Below, piece by piece: positions 8,797 through 18,427 of a stretch of 64,000 bases of DNA. How positions within the stretch are numbered: the stretch's first letter is position 1; every line of letters begins with the position of its first letter. The notes beneath the pieces were generated by a model, which did no database searches, was not told the DNA's origin, and worked only from the letters and a program-made list of their open reading frames with translations. The DNA lies in NCBI RefSeq assembly GCF_030407165.1, contig NZ_CP129111.1, positions 62,001 through 126,000 on the forward strand, given 5' to 3'. This stretch comes from Fontisubflavum oceani. Lineage in GTDB: Bacteria > Pseudomonadota > Alphaproteobacteria > Rhodobacterales > Rhodobacteraceae. The position numbers and the translations under genes were made by a program.

Positions 8797-8820
8797 CTAC
8801 TGTTGCGATAGCAACAATAG
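8797..8820. promoter_or_regulatory. Palindromic operator between marR and cytochrome b561
   Basis: TGTTGC-GATA-GCAACA (8801-8816) is a perfect 6-bp-arm inverted repeat, and the flanking CTA (8797) and TAG (8820) extend it to a near-perfect 24-bp palindrome. It sits midway in the 109-bp divergent interval. It differs from the ATAGC-NN-GCTAT operator at 3563-3655, as expected for a different MarR protein. Confidence 0.65.
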
Positions 8821-8873
8821 CGGAAGCAAGATACACTGTCACCCGACTCAGTACAGATCGAAAGGTACAGCTT

Positions 8874-9407
8874 ATGACCCGCTATCATCCGATCCTTGTC
8901 ACATTACACTGGATTCTCGCCGCGATGATCATCGGTGGTTTGATCATGGGCGGACAGGTCCTGGCGGCGACGCCAAATGACGACCCGTTCAAGCTGATCT
9001 CACTCCGCATGCATATGGGGATGGGCATCGCAATCCTGGCGCTGATGCTGACCCGGTTGATCGTGCGCTTGGTCACCGCAAAGCCACCCGAGGCCGATAT
9101 TGGTAATGTGGTCCTGAACAAGGGCGCGACTGCCGCCCATTGGCTGTTCTATCTGGTCGTCTTCGCCATGTGTGGTTCGGGCATTGCGATCTCGGTCATG
9201 GCCGGTCTGCCAGCGATTGTATTTGGCGGCTCGGGCGATCCATTACCCGTTGATTTCTCGGCTTTTCCGCCCCGTGCCGTGCATGGTGCCCTCGCGACGG
9301 TTTTGGGTCTCTTGATCCTCGCCCATATCGGCGCAGCCCTTTATCACCATTTCATCCGCCGCGACGGATTGCTGCGCCGCATGTGGTTCGGCAATCGGCA
9401 GGGATAG
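8874..9407 (+). CDS. Cytochrome b561 family membrane protein
   Basis: A 177-aa four-helix di-haem b-type cytochrome of the bacterial b561 (CybB-like) family. Histidines suited to haem ligation lie at the start of helix 1 (YHPILVTLHW), in RMHMG at helix 2, in AAHWLFY at helix 3, and in AVHGALA ... LAHIGAALYHHF at helix 4; the RRDGLLRRMW tail is typical. Family members move electrons between quinol and periplasmic acceptors, and some dispose of superoxide. A MarR gene is divergent with a palindrome between, so expression is probably induced by a small molecule or stress. Confidence 0.85.
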   Translation: MTRYHPILVTLHWILAAMIIGGLIMGGQVLAATPNDDPFKLISLRMHMGMGIAILALMLTRLIVRLVTAKPPEADIGNVVLNKGATAAHWLFYLVVFAMCGSGIAISVMAGLPAIVFGGSGDPLPVDFSAFPPRAVHGALATVLGLLILAHIGAALYHHFIRRDGLLRRMWFGNRQG

Positions 9408-9438
9408 GTCGGCGCACGGGGGTACAGGCCGCCCTTGC

Positions 9439-9921
9439 CTAGTGAGCCCAAGACATGACCTGCCCGGTCACGCCGGGCCAATCGCCAAGGCCAAGGACCC
9501 GATCTGGATTTGTCGGCGGCGGCATCTGCACGCCCCGAAGCGGCAGAAAGCCGAACTTCGCATAATATGGCGCATCGCCGACCAGCATCACCCGCGACCA
9601 ACCGGCCTCACGCGCGCGGCTGAGCCCCTGCTCCATCAACAAGCCGCCCAACCCCTCGCCTTGGCGGGTCGGATGCACCGCGATGGGGCCGAGCAACAAC
9701 GCCTCTACACCAGCTTCGCCCACACGAACCGGCCAAAACCGCACCGCACCCGCCAAAATGCCATCGCCATCTCGCGCCACATGGCAGAGGTCGCGCACCG
9801 CTGGCACGCCATCCCGCAACCGATAGCTCGACAGCGCCTCGCGCCCGGGCGCGAAACATAGATCGTAAAGCGCCTCGACCTCCCATCGGTCATCAGGCTC
9901 TTCGCGGAGCAGGTGATACAT
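9439..9921 (-). CDS. GNAT family N-acetyltransferase
   Basis: A 160-aa single-domain GNAT protein, transferring an acetyl group from acetyl-CoA to an amine of unknown identity. The acetyl-CoA pyrophosphate loop is in LGPIAVHPTRQGEGLGGLLM (about residues 77-96; Q/R-x-x-G-x-G/A form), followed by GWSRVMLVGDAPYYAKFGF, the usual strand 5 and YY-x-x-FGF signature. This pattern is common in YhbS-like acetyltransferases. It lies alone between cytochrome b561 and the flavin reductase. The substrate cannot be predicted. Confidence 0.8.
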   Translation of the reverse strand: MYHLLREEPDDRWEVEALYDLCFAPGREALSSYRLRDGVPAVRDLCHVARDGDGILAGAVRFWPVRVGEAGVEALLLGPIAVHPTRQGEGLGGLLMEQGLSRAREAGWSRVMLVGDAPYYAKFGFLPLRGVQMPPPTNPDRVLGLGDWPGVTGQVMSWAH

Positions 9922-10004
9922 GGGGGCCCGTGTCGTTCATTTGTCTCTGGCCTTGGCCCTAACACGCGGCTAACTCCTTGCCAAATTAGAGAGGCTTATC
10001 GACC

Positions 10005-10610
10005 ATGTTCTACAGACCAGAAGACGGCCACGGGCTGCCGCATAACCCGTTCAACGCCGTGGTGACGCCGCGCCCGATCGGTTGGATTTCTACACGCGCT
10101 GCAGACGGGTCGGAGAACCTGGCCCCCTATTCCTTCTTCAACGCCGTCGCCTATGTCCCGCCGCAGGTGATGTTCGCCTCGACCTCGGCGAAACTCGACC
10201 GGGGCGATACCAAGGACAGCGTCGCCAATATCCGCGACACCAGCGTCTTCTGCGTCAATATCGTGGAGTATGCAGCCCGAGACGGGATGAACCATACCTC
10301 GGGCGACTGGACGAAGGAAACCGACGAATTCGCGCTGGCCGGGATTGCGCGCGCCGAATGCGAGACGATTGCCTGTTCCCGCGTGGCCAAGGCACCGGCC
10401 AATCTGGAATGCAAACTGACGCAAATCGTCCAGCTGCCGGGGGCGGCAAATTTCGTGGTGTTTGGCGAGGTCACGGGCGTGCATTTGCGGGAAGATTGCC
10501 TGGTCGACGGGATGTTCGACGTCACCAAATTCCGCCCGTTGGCCCGGCTTGGCTATCGCGATTACACGGCGGTCGAGGAGGTCTTTTCACTCTCTCGACC
10601 TGGAGAGTGA
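10005..10610 (+). CDS. Flavin reductase / FMN-binding split-barrel protein
   Basis: A 201-aa protein of the flavin-reductase-like split-barrel family (flavoredoxin-like). The N-terminal HNPFNAVVTPRPIGWISTRA and NLAPYSFFNAVAYVPP motifs form the FMN-binding strand-loop; DTSVFCVNIV and FGEVTGVH are further family landmarks. Such proteins bind FMN and either supply reduced flavin to a monooxygenase or act as stand-alone reductases. No partner monooxygenase is adjacent, so its role is open. It is followed by a 112-bp gap before mtnP. Confidence 0.8.
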   Translation: MFYRPEDGHGLPHNPFNAVVTPRPIGWISTRAADGSENLAPYSFFNAVAYVPPQVMFASTSAKLDRGDTKDSVANIRDTSVFCVNIVEYAARDGMNHTSGDWTKETDEFALAGIARAECETIACSRVAKAPANLECKLTQIVQLPGAANFVVFGEVTGVHLREDCLVDGMFDVTKFRPLARLGYRDYTAVEEVFSLSRPGE

Positions 10611-10722
10611 CCTTGCACATGGTCGGCGCATTGCCCCGATGAGTGGGGGAGCGCCCGGAGCGGTTGTCGGCCTGCTCCTCTGCCGATAGCTTGATCACAA
10701 ACCGGATGCGAGGGGACGACAG

Positions 10723-11592
10723 ATGGAGACGATGATCGGCGTCATTGGCGGCTCGGGCGTCTATGAGATTGACGGGCTTGAGGATGCAACCTGGACGGAG
10801 GTCGCCAGCCCCTTCGGCGCACCCTCTGATGCGATTTTGGTCGGGCGTTTAGACGGCGTCAAAATGGCGTTTCTGCCGCGTCATGGCCGGGGCCATGTGC
10901 ACACACCTTCGTCAGTGCCTTATCGCGCCAATATCGATGCGCTGAAGCGCTTGGGCGTTACAGATGTGATCTCGGTCTCGGCTTGTGGGTCGTTTCGGGA
11001 AGAGATGGCGCCGGGTGATTTTGTCATTGTGGATCAATTCATTGACCGAACGATTGCCCGCGAGAAGAGCTTCTTCGGCCCCGGCCTTGTCGGCCATGTG
11101 AGCGTTGCCCATCCAACCTGCCCCCGACTTGGCGCGGCCTGTCTTGAGGCGGCGCATGCCTCGGACATCACCGTCCATGACGGCGGCACCTATCTGGCGA
11201 TGGAGGGGCCGCAGTTTTCCTCCCTCGCGGAGTCGATCATGTATCGCGACACTTGGGGCTGCGACGTCATCGGCATGACCAATATGCCGGAGGCGAAATT
11301 GGCGCGCGAGGCGGAGCTTTGCTATGCCTCGGTGGCGATGATCACCGACTATGACAGTTGGCATCCCGATCATGGCGAGGTTGATATCGCAGAGATCATT
11401 GCGACACTGAGCGGCAATGCCGGCAAAGCGAAATCCCTGGTTTCCAAACTGCCAGGCCTCTTGGGGTCCGAGCGCGCGCCTTGTCCGCATGGCTGTGATC
11501 GCGCCTTGGAGTTCGCGATCCTGACCGCGCCCGACAAGCGTGATCCGGCGATGGTTGAGAGGCTCTCGGCCGTGGCCGGGCGGGTTTTGTGA
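10723..11592 (+). CDS. mtnP: S-methyl-5'-thioadenosine phosphorylase
   Basis: A 289-aa purine nucleoside phosphorylase family 2 enzyme, cleaving methylthioadenosine (from polyamine or AHL synthesis) with phosphate to adenine and methylthioribose-1-phosphate. Landmarks are GVIGGSGVYEID at the N-terminus, LPRHGRGH (phosphate site), TYLAMEGPQFS, GMTNMPEAKLAREAELCY and TDYDSWHPDH, the last favouring 6-aminopurine/MTA specificity. The liberated adenine can be recycled by apt, encoded 2.5 kb downstream. The stop overlaps the GTG start of the next gene by 4 bp, so mtnP heads a three-gene operon. Confidence 0.93.
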   Translation: METMIGVIGGSGVYEIDGLEDATWTEVASPFGAPSDAILVGRLDGVKMAFLPRHGRGHVHTPSSVPYRANIDALKRLGVTDVISVSACGSFREEMAPGDFVIVDQFIDRTIAREKSFFGPGLVGHVSVAHPTCPRLGAACLEAAHASDITVHDGGTYLAMEGPQFSSLAESIMYRDTWGCDVIGMTNMPEAKLAREAELCYASVAMITDYDSWHPDHGEVDIAEIIATLSGNAGKAKSLVSKLPGLLGSERAPCPHGCDRALEFAILTAPDKRDPAMVERLSAVAGRVL

Positions 11593-12617
11593 GGCTCGAC
11601 GGGCTTGATCTGGCGCGCTTTGCGGCTTTTGCCGGGATGGTCTTTGTAAATTTCCGGCTCGCCGCGCAGGTGGTGCCGGGGGACGACATCTACTCGACTC
11701 TGACCGGGTTGCTGGAGGGCCGCGCCGCGGCGCTTTTCGTGGTCCTAGCGGGTGTCGGTTTCGTCCTTGGGCGCGGCGAGGTACGGGGGACCCTGATCCG
11801 CGCCGGGCTGCTTTTCATCCTCGGCATGGCCAATATGGTGCTGTTTGACGCCGATATTCTACATTTTTACGCGATCTACTTCCTGGTCGCACTGATGTTT
11901 GTCGCCGCCTCCGCCCGCGTGCTTTGGCTCGGCGCTGCGGGGTTCATTCTGGCCGCGCTGATCGGACTTATCCTGTTCAACTATGAGCGCGGGTGGGATT
12001 GGCAGACGCTTACATATGCGGATTTCTGGACCCTGCCCGGGTTTCTCCGCCACACATTCTACAATGGCTGGCATCCGGTTATCCCATGGGCCGCGTTTTT
12101 CCTAATCGGCATGGCGCTTGGACGGATGAATTTGGCGGAACGCCGGGTCCAAATTCAGTTGCTGCTTTGGGGGAGTGCGGTTGCGCTCATCACGCGCTGG
12201 CTGGCGGGCCTGCTTGCGGCCACTGACCCCGAACTGGCCGAATTGCTGACCACTGCGCCGGTCCCGCCCGGTCCCGCCTATATGCTCGCGGCCTCGGGCA
12301 GCGCGGTTGCGGCTATTGGGGCGGCCCTTCTGGCGGCCCCCTATCTCGGTGGCCTGCTCGGCTGGTTTACCCGGCCCGGACGCCAGGCCCTGACACTCTA
12401 CCTCGCGCATATCTATCTGGGCATGGGTGTGATGGATGAAATCGGCCTGCTGAACGGGCAGCTTGACCCCGCTGAGATCTTCTGGATTAGCTCCGGTTTC
12501 ATTGCAGTGACCGTGGTCTATGCCTGGGCTTGGCAGTTCGTTGCCCGATATGGACCGCTTGAGGCAGCGATGCGGGCGTTGTCGCGCCGCCCGGTCGCAG
12601 AAGGAGATCGAAGATGA
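11589..12617 (+). CDS. DUF418/heparan-acetyltransferase-like membrane protein
   Basis: A 342-aa polytopic membrane protein with roughly nine to ten hydrophobic segments. It begins LDLARFAAFAGMVFVNFRL and ends with PGRQALTLYLAHIYLGMG, a pattern shared by DUF418/DUF1624 multi-pass acyltransferase-like proteins. Those families are thought to move acyl groups across the membrane, but few members have a proven reaction. It starts at a GTG embedded in the mtnP stop and its own stop overlaps the lysE-type start (ATGA), so the three are translationally coupled. Why it travels with mtnP is not evident. Confidence 0.65.
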   Translation: MRLDGLDLARFAAFAGMVFVNFRLAAQVVPGDDIYSTLTGLLEGRAAALFVVLAGVGFVLGRGEVRGTLIRAGLLFILGMANMVLFDADILHFYAIYFLVALMFVAASARVLWLGAAGFILAALIGLILFNYERGWDWQTLTYADFWTLPGFLRHTFYNGWHPVIPWAAFFLIGMALGRMNLAERRVQIQLLLWGSAVALITRWLAGLLAATDPELAELLTTAPVPPGPAYMLAASGSAVAAIGAALLAAPYLGGLLGWFTRPGRQALTLYLAHIYLGMGVMDEIGLLNGQLDPAEIFWISSGFIAVTVVYAWAWQFVARYGPLEAAMRALSRRPVAEGDRR

Positions 12618-13246
12618 GTTTCGAGATTTGGTTGGCCTTTACTGCGGCCTCAACCGCATTGCTGCTGATCCCCGGGCCGACGGTCCTGCTGGTCCTGTCC
12701 TACGCCCTCAGCCAAGGCCGCCGGGTCGCCGTCTCCACCGCCGCCGGGGTGGCTGTTGGTGATCTGGTGGCGATGACCGCCTCGCTGGCCGGGCTTGGCG
12801 CGTTGGTCTTGGCCTCCGCCACGCTCTTCACAATCCTGAAATGGGCCGGCGCGCTTTACCTGATCTGGCTTGGGATCAAGCTGATCCGCTCTGCGAGCGC
12901 CTCCGGTCTGACCCATTTGCCAAACACATCCGAGATCACGGCCGGCAAAACCTTCGGCCATGCCGCCACTGTCACCGCCCTGAACCCGAAATCGATTGCA
13001 TTTTTCATTGCCTTCGTGCCGCAATTCATCGATCCGAACGCGGCGCTGATCCCGCAATTCGCCATCCTGATCAGCACCTTTGTGGCGCTGGCGACGATCA
13101 ACGCTCTGGCCTATGCGCTGCTTGCTGATCAACTCCGCAGCCGCCTGACACGGCCCGGCGTGATCCCCTGGCTGACCCGCGCGGGCGGCGCCACATTGAT
13201 CGGCATGGGCGTGCTGACCGCAACACTCCGCCGCGCGCAAGCGTAA
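12614..13246 (+). CDS. LysE/RhtB family amino acid exporter
   Basis: A 210-aa inner-membrane protein with six predicted helices. The N-terminal TALLLIPGPTVLLVLSYALS segment and the GAxYLIWLGIKLI motif (residues about 78-92) are the standard RhtB/LysE signature. Members export amino acids such as homoserine, threonine or lysine using the proton gradient. It is the last gene of the mtnP operon (ATGA overlap with the preceding gene). The substrate is not predictable. Confidence 0.88.
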   Translation: MSFEIWLAFTAASTALLLIPGPTVLLVLSYALSQGRRVAVSTAAGVAVGDLVAMTASLAGLGALVLASATLFTILKWAGALYLIWLGIKLIRSASASGLTHLPNTSEITAGKTFGHAATVTALNPKSIAFFIAFVPQFIDPNAALIPQFAILISTFVALATINALAYALLADQLRSRLTRPGVIPWLTRAGGATLIGMGVLTATLRRAQA

Positions 13247-13396
13247 CGCGCCACCGGACGCGGCACAGCCGTGGCAACGCGGGCGGCGGAGGGCTCCCGA
13301 AGGGGGCGTGACGGCGCGCGCCCTCCGCGCAACAGTTCCGCCAAAGCGCCCGTTTGCAACTTGAACCCGGCGCCACGCTCGCCCATCACATACCCC

Positions 13397-14059
13397 ATGC
13401 TGACCCGCCGCACATTTCTTGCCGCTCTCGTCCCCCTGCCCGTGGCGGCACAGGAATTCATCGCCGTCCCGGGATTGATCAGCGACGAGGCGTTTTACCG
13501 CCTGGTCACCTGCGGTGCAGAACCCGATGGCGCCTGCTCCAAGCCGCAAATCCGCTGGCCCGAAGATCAGCAGTTGCGCCTGCGCGTTGGAATTGCGCAG
13601 GTTGGCTTCACCTTCCCAAGCTACAAGCTCGATCTGGTGGATACCGCGCTGGATCAAGCGATTGACGAGATCAACGGCTCCGGCGCGCGGCTGTTCCTGG
13701 AGCGGGTCTATGAGGGCGAGTTCGACATTCCGGTCTATCTGCTCGACACACCCCAAGGCGGACAGATCACTGGCACCGGCAATCAGGAACTGGACGGCGC
13801 AGACATCTCCATTGGCCGTGTCGCACTTCGCTCGCGCGGCGACGAGATCACCGCCGCCGCCATCGCCATTAGCCGGGATATTCGCCGCCGCGAGATCGCC
13901 AGTGTCATCCTCGAAGAGCTTGTCCAGGCGCTTGGGCTGCATACCGATATCGCCTCCCCCGCCTATCGCCGCTCGATTTTCTCGGAGGAGAGCAATTCGG
14001 TCACCCGGCTAACCGGCCAAGACGTCGCAGCGCTCCGGCGCCATTACCCGCGTCTATAA
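13397..14059 (+). CDS. DUF2927 family exported protein
   Basis: A 220-aa protein with an N-terminal signal (MLTRRTFLAALVPLPVAAQE, cleavage after AQ or nearby). The body resembles DUF2927 proteins of alphaproteobacteria: IRWPEDQQLRLRVG near the start of the mature chain, then VILEELVQALGL, a degenerate form of the zinc-metalloprotease helix (E present, no HExxH), and RSIFSEESNSVTRLTGQDVAALRRHYP. The start at 13397 is chosen because it gives the signal peptide; the longer frame from 13271 adds a low-complexity leader. The RR in the signal may hint at Tat export. Function unknown. Confidence 0.75.
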   Translation: MLTRRTFLAALVPLPVAAQEFIAVPGLISDEAFYRLVTCGAEPDGACSKPQIRWPEDQQLRLRVGIAQVGFTFPSYKLDLVDTALDQAIDEINGSGARLFLERVYEGEFDIPVYLLDTPQGGQITGTGNQELDGADISIGRVALRSRGDEITAAAIAISRDIRRREIASVILEELVQALGLHTDIASPAYRRSIFSEESNSVTRLTGQDVAALRRHYPRL

Positions 14060-14138
14060 CCCAGCTATAAACGCTGTTCCCGCGCGCCAAACCCGCTACA
14101 CTGCCCCTGGCCCGCCCACGCAAAGGACCCGCTCGCAG

Positions 14139-14678
14139 ATGCTCGACCAAAAACAGGTGCAAGATTACATCCGCACGATCCCCGATTTCCCGCATGAGGG
14201 CATCCTATTCCGAGATGTCACCACCTTGTTCCAAGATCCGCGCGGATTTCGCTTGGCGGTGGACCAACTCCTGGCCCCATTTGTCGGGCAACAGATCGAC
14301 AAAGTCGCAGGGCTTGAGGCGCGGGGCTTCATCCTGGGCGGCGCGGTGGCGCATCAACTCTCCAAAGGCTTCGTGCCGATCCGCAAGGCCGGCAAGCTGC
14401 CGGCCAAGACCATCTCGCAGGATTACGAGTTGGAATACGGCCAGGCCACGGTCGAGATCCATGACGATTCCTTCAGCCCGGGCGAGGCCGTCTTGCTGGT
14501 CGATGATCTTCTGGCGACTGGCGGCACGGCCGAGGCCGGGATCAAACTGATCGAACGTTTGGGCGCGCAGGTTGTCGGCACCACTTTCGTAGTGGATTTG
14601 CCGGATCTCGGCGGGCGGGCCAAGCTGGAGACGATGGGTATGTCCGTCCATGCGCTTTGCAGCTACGCAGGCGCCTGA
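14139..14678 (+). CDS. apt: Adenine phosphoribosyltransferase
   Basis: A 179-aa type I phosphoribosyltransferase that converts adenine plus PRPP to AMP. The PRPP loop is VLLVDDLLATGGTA (about residues 117-130), the adenine/PRPP region GLEARGFILGGAVA is near residue 60, and the N-terminal IPDFPHEGILFRDVTTL is diagnostic for Apt. Length is standard. It completes methylthioadenosine salvage with mtnP upstream, although several genes intervene. It converges on the frameshifted YoaP-like gene, with a 9-bp gap. Confidence 0.95.
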   Translation: MLDQKQVQDYIRTIPDFPHEGILFRDVTTLFQDPRGFRLAVDQLLAPFVGQQIDKVAGLEARGFILGGAVAHQLSKGFVPIRKAGKLPAKTISQDYELEYGQATVEIHDDSFSPGEAVLLVDDLLATGGTAEAGIKLIERLGAQVVGTTFVVDLPDLGGRAKLETMGMSVHALCSYAGA

Positions 14679-14687
14679 TCCAAAGGC

Positions 14688-15466
14688 TTACCCGTCAAGC
14701 CGTCGGCGGATCGCGGTCCAAATCTGCACCTCGGAAAGCCCGTCACTGGCGATCACCTCGCCATCAAGTACGACGGAGAAGAGCGCCGAAGGGGCAACCG
14801 CCCGTGTCCGCGCCGCTTGCGCCGAATCCAGACGCTCATGACGCGCCGCCAAACCGGCAGCCCGCGCCAGCCCGAGAAGGGCCTCCGCACGTGCCTCCAA
14901 ATCTGAAGACAGCCCGGTGCTTTGGACCACGAGGCCCGGCCCAAGACGTTCCGCGCGGAGCGCCCAATCTTTCGGAATCCGTGGCAGAGCGATCGGCCCC
15001 GTAGAACCTTCCCCATCAACCGGGTCTTCCCCGGCCCCTCGTCCAGACAGACATAGCGCCGCCCGGTGATCATATCCGGCGGGATCAGGCCGAGGGCCGA
15101 ACCCGAGAGCGCCAGAACCGACGAAAATCCGTAAAACCGCGCCCACTCCTCCACCGCAGTCCACAATCGGCGGACCGTCTCGGGGGCGGTCGACTGCGCC
15201 CCAACACGGAGGTCGTGCACCACCACGGCTTCTTCGGCACCGGCAATCGGCACCCAGGCCGCCCGGCCAGGTGTGAAGGCGATGAGACCCAGGTCAGGCG
15301 TCCGCAACATGCGCAATTGCAGCCCTTCCTGAAACCGCGCCAACAACCAGTCGCGCCGCATGGCGGGCCCGGTTATCGCTAGGGCCTGGTCAATCTGATC
15401 AAATCCAAACCGCTCCAAAGTGGGCGGTGTGACGGTTAGCAATTCTTTGCGTTGTCGGACCATCAT
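14688..15466 (-). pseudogene. YoaP-like acetyltransferase, frameshifted
   Basis: Two overlapping minus-strand frames form one protein. The first (15466 to about 15005) starts MMVRQRKELLTVTP and has the DWLLARFQEGLQLRML and AAWVPI landmarks of a YoaP-type GNAT domain. The second (about 15005 to 14688) carries LPRIPKDWA and the thioredoxin-like YoaP C-terminal domain ending in PSALFSVVLDGEVIASDGLS. The switch falls between GKTRLMGKVL and GPIALPRIP, i.e. near 15000-15015, and needs a single-base change. Either a real null allele or a sequence error. The intact product would be an acetyltransferase of unknown substrate. Confidence 0.7.
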
Positions 15467-15709
15467 GGCCTCCGTCAGATTGGCGCGTTTCCAAATATTA
15501 GTATGACTTGAAAAATTTCAGCTGCCTTGATCTGCCGCAAATCTTCGTTGTTGCGCGATTTCCGGCTGAATGAACCCTTGGGCAGATATGCCGTGATTGG
15601 TTGCGCCGTCTCTTTTAGGCGCGGTTTGATTGTCGGAGCTGTTTGGAATTGCAGTCCATTGCACGGGAGCTCTCGACCTTCGGGAAACGGGCTTGTATGG
15701 CTCTTCTCG

Positions 15710-15795
15710 TGGCCGCTTGCTGGAATTGGTAGACAGACCGGACTTAAAATCCGAGGCTTTCGGGCGTGTGGGTTCGAGTCCCACAGCGGCCACCA
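15710..15795 (+). tRNA. tRNA-Leu (anticodon UAA)
   Basis: An 86-nt class II tRNA including an encoded CCA. The acceptor stem TGGCCGC pairs with GCGGCCA (7 bp), the D-arm contains GGAATTGGTAGAC, the anticodon loop is CTTAAAA (anticodon TAA), a variable arm follows, and the T-arm is GTGGGTTCGAGTCCCAC. The minus strand encodes a spurious open frame with the familiar tRNA-derived peptide VGLEPTRPKASDFKSG, which should not be annotated. Confidence 0.93.
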
Positions 15796-15917
15796 TCCGA
15801 ATCGCGTTTTCTAAGGGAACGATTTGATCTCGCGCGCCAAATCCGTGGCAAGAATTCCGGTCAGACTTTCGCCACCTCCGCAAGCTTCCGTCCGACCCGC
15901 GTCATCACATGAAAGAA

Positions 15918-15941
15918 GGGCGGCGCATCCCCACGCCGCCC
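15918..15941 (-). terminator. Terminator downstream of dabA
   Basis: GGGCGGCG (15918-15925) and CGCCGCCC (15934-15941) form an 8-bp perfect GC hairpin with an 8-base loop. Read on the minus strand it is followed by TTCTTTC. It lies 30 bp beyond the dabA stop, as expected for an intrinsic terminator of the dabBA unit. Confidence 0.75.
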
Positions 15942-15970
15942 CTCCAGGGCTGTTGATCCGTGAATGACGC

Positions 15971-18405
15971 TCAGGCGACGGCGCGATCCATTGGGAGGCC
16001 CGCAACCGGCTCCCATGTCAGATCACCCGTATAACGGAGTGCGACTTGGCCGCTGGCATCCATCTGGAAGAGATGCAGCCAGCCATTGTCCAGCAGGTCC
16101 CGCAATCCCTCATGTTGCTCAATCACCGCATTCATCGCGCTGACCGGTGCTTCGACCACTGCGGAAAGCCGCATCGGCTCGTGGATCAACCGCTCACCAT
16201 CATGCACCGATTGCAGGGGAGGCCGGGCCGAAGATCGCCGCCCGTGCCCTCCAAAACGCCAACCAGGCCAGAGACATTGTGCAGGACTTTGTTGCCAGCC
16301 CCGAAGACCTTGTTGTCGACCGAAGAGCCGTAATACTGCAGGTTGATCCAGCTGGCCACGACCAGGGGCGCCGTCAGGATCAACTCCAAAACACCAAAGC
16401 CGTTTTCCGCATCCGCCTGCCACTCATAGGAATGCAAGAAGGAGCGGCCCGCCAAATCAGTGCCTTGGGTCCGGTGACGCGGGGCGGCAATGAACGCCGC
16501 GCAGCCCGCGAGCGCCCATTCGGGCCGCACCTGAGACCAATCCCGCGCCCGGGCCGCAATCGCCCCATCCAAGTCGAGACCCTTATCAAGTGACAGAAGC
16601 GATGCGCGCTCCGCCCGGGCCAGACCGCCCGCCTCTTTCAAGGCTTTCTGCAGCTGAGCAAGGTCATCGGCATGGCTCTCAACCACATTGTCGATGTCAA
16701 ACAGCGCGACTTGATCGGTGGTGGTATCATGCAAAGCCGCGATGAACACTGTATCCGAGGGGAGGTCGATCCCATGATCGGGCAGTTCGGCCCGCACTTG
16801 AGGGTCGTTCAAGAGCTTGGCCACCAGCCGGGCATTCGCCTCGCCTGTGTGACCGCCGCAGGCGCCACAATCCAGGCCCGCCGCGTGCGGATTGTTGAGA
16901 CTTTGCCCACCATGCCCGGCTAGCATCACGATCCGTGCAAACGGCCCTTTGGCCATCGACATCGCACCCAGGATCGTGGCGGCAGTGGCGGCCCGATCTG
17001 CGGGTGGGATCACGTCGAGGGAAGGGGTCAAGGTGGCCGCTTCCGCATCGGTCAGACCCGCATTGCCTTGGCCAAGCGCCGTGGTGCCGCGCAGCGACTG
17101 CGCCAGCAGCTTCGGCGCATAGCTCAACCCAAGCGCCTCGACATAGCCGAAACTGGCCACAGCGGCTTGTTTGAAGCGTGTCCAGAGCGATTTCGCCGCG
17201 ATCCGGCCCTGACGCGTGGCGGCGAGCTCTGCATTGGTCTCATCGGACGCCTCGCCCGCCGGGCTCAGCAGAACCGGGCACCGTGCGGTGGAGTGTGCCG
17301 CACCAAGCGGACGGTAGGACAATGCCGCGCCGAAGAACCCGGCAAACCCGATGGTCTCGACCCCGGGAAGCGTGGTTTCAAGCGCGCGCCGGAAAACCTC
17401 GGAGCGGACATCGATACAGAAAGCCGCTTGCACATTTGGACGCTTGGGCGCGGCGGGTGTCTCCTGCCCCAGTTCCGCAAACACCTCCCGCTGCCAGCCA
17501 TGCTCATAGGCGATTTGCAGCGCCAATGCGGCGCGATCTTCAACACCCGCCTTTGGCAGATCGGCGTAGGCGGCTTTCGCCTGCTCCCAAGCCGCGCGAT
17601 CCACATGCGGCAGAAGCAGCGCCTCCCAAACCATCCGAACCGTCAGGAGGTCACGGAGCGAGTTATCAGTCTCGCCCGCCAGTTCCGCCTGCCAGAGATG
17701 ATACCGGGCATGCCCTGCCCAGCCAGAAATCGTGTAAAGCGCCCGGGTGAAGACCTCGGCCAATACGGCTTCGGACAATCCAAGCTCACCAGCGGCCCAG
17801 AGTAGTGCCGCCTCCGCATCGTCGGGCAAGGCGGAGATTTTTGCACGTGCGCCGATGACGCCAAGGATCTCGGCACTGGCGTCATGGGCGGCCTCAGCCT
17901 TCCACGCGGCCCAGAGCCCGCCAGCCCCGGCCAGTTTCCACGCGGCCTGGCCTGTGTCGAAATGCGCGGCTGCGAAGCTTGCGATCCGTTCGGTCACATG
18001 GGCTGGCCAATCCCTACCAGTGGTTTCAACCGCCAGATCGGCGACGGTCTTCCAAGGTGTTTTACCTTCCGGGCCGGCCTCATCGGCCAAACGACCCAAA
18101 GCCAATCCATCCACCGCCACGTCCGGCATTTGCGCCACTGCATAGTCGAGATCGGCGCCGGTGATCCGCCCGGTCGTGATCGCGTTGGCATATTCTTTCC
18201 GCGGCAAGGTCATCTGCGCCCCGGCGATTTTGCCGACATAGGCCACAGCCTCGTCAAAGGGCCGGTCGGCCAGGCCCAGGAACGGGTTCACGGCGACAAA
18301 GCTGCTGAGCGGCCAGATTGGTGCCAGGCGGCGGCCCGCGCTATCGGCGGCGGTGGCAATGGCCTGCGGTGTCAGATCGGCGGTGATGTCGGTCATCAAG
18401 GTCAT
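15971..18405 (-). pseudogene. dabA: Inorganic carbon transporter subunit DabA, frameshifted near C-terminus
   Basis: A DUF2309/DabA protein of about 810 aa once the frame is restored. DabA is the carbonic-anhydrase-like subunit of the DAB bicarbonate/CO2 accumulation complex. The putative zinc ligands are visible as AFCIDVRSE and NPHAAGLDCGACGG. The frame opened at 18405 (GGAAGGA, 8 bases) runs through GGDLRPGLP and then hits a premature stop at 16186. The true C-terminus, LQSVHDGERLIHEPMRL to the TGA at 15971, is in another frame. The shift is at or near a run of four G at 16216-16219 (plus strand), one base too many or too few. A sequencing error is a real possibility. Confidence 0.85.
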
Positions 18406-18427
18406 TGTTTTGGTCCTTCCGCGTGCA

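Noticed and set aside
12650..13942. 430-codon minus-strand open frame opposite LysE and DUF2927 genes
   Set aside because: Shadow frame: it spans two real genes and the gap between them and has low-complexity composition.
15518..15883. Minus-strand open frame over the tRNA-Leu
   Set aside because: Its peptide VGLEPTRPKASDFKSG is the well-known artefact of translating a tRNA-Leu backwards.
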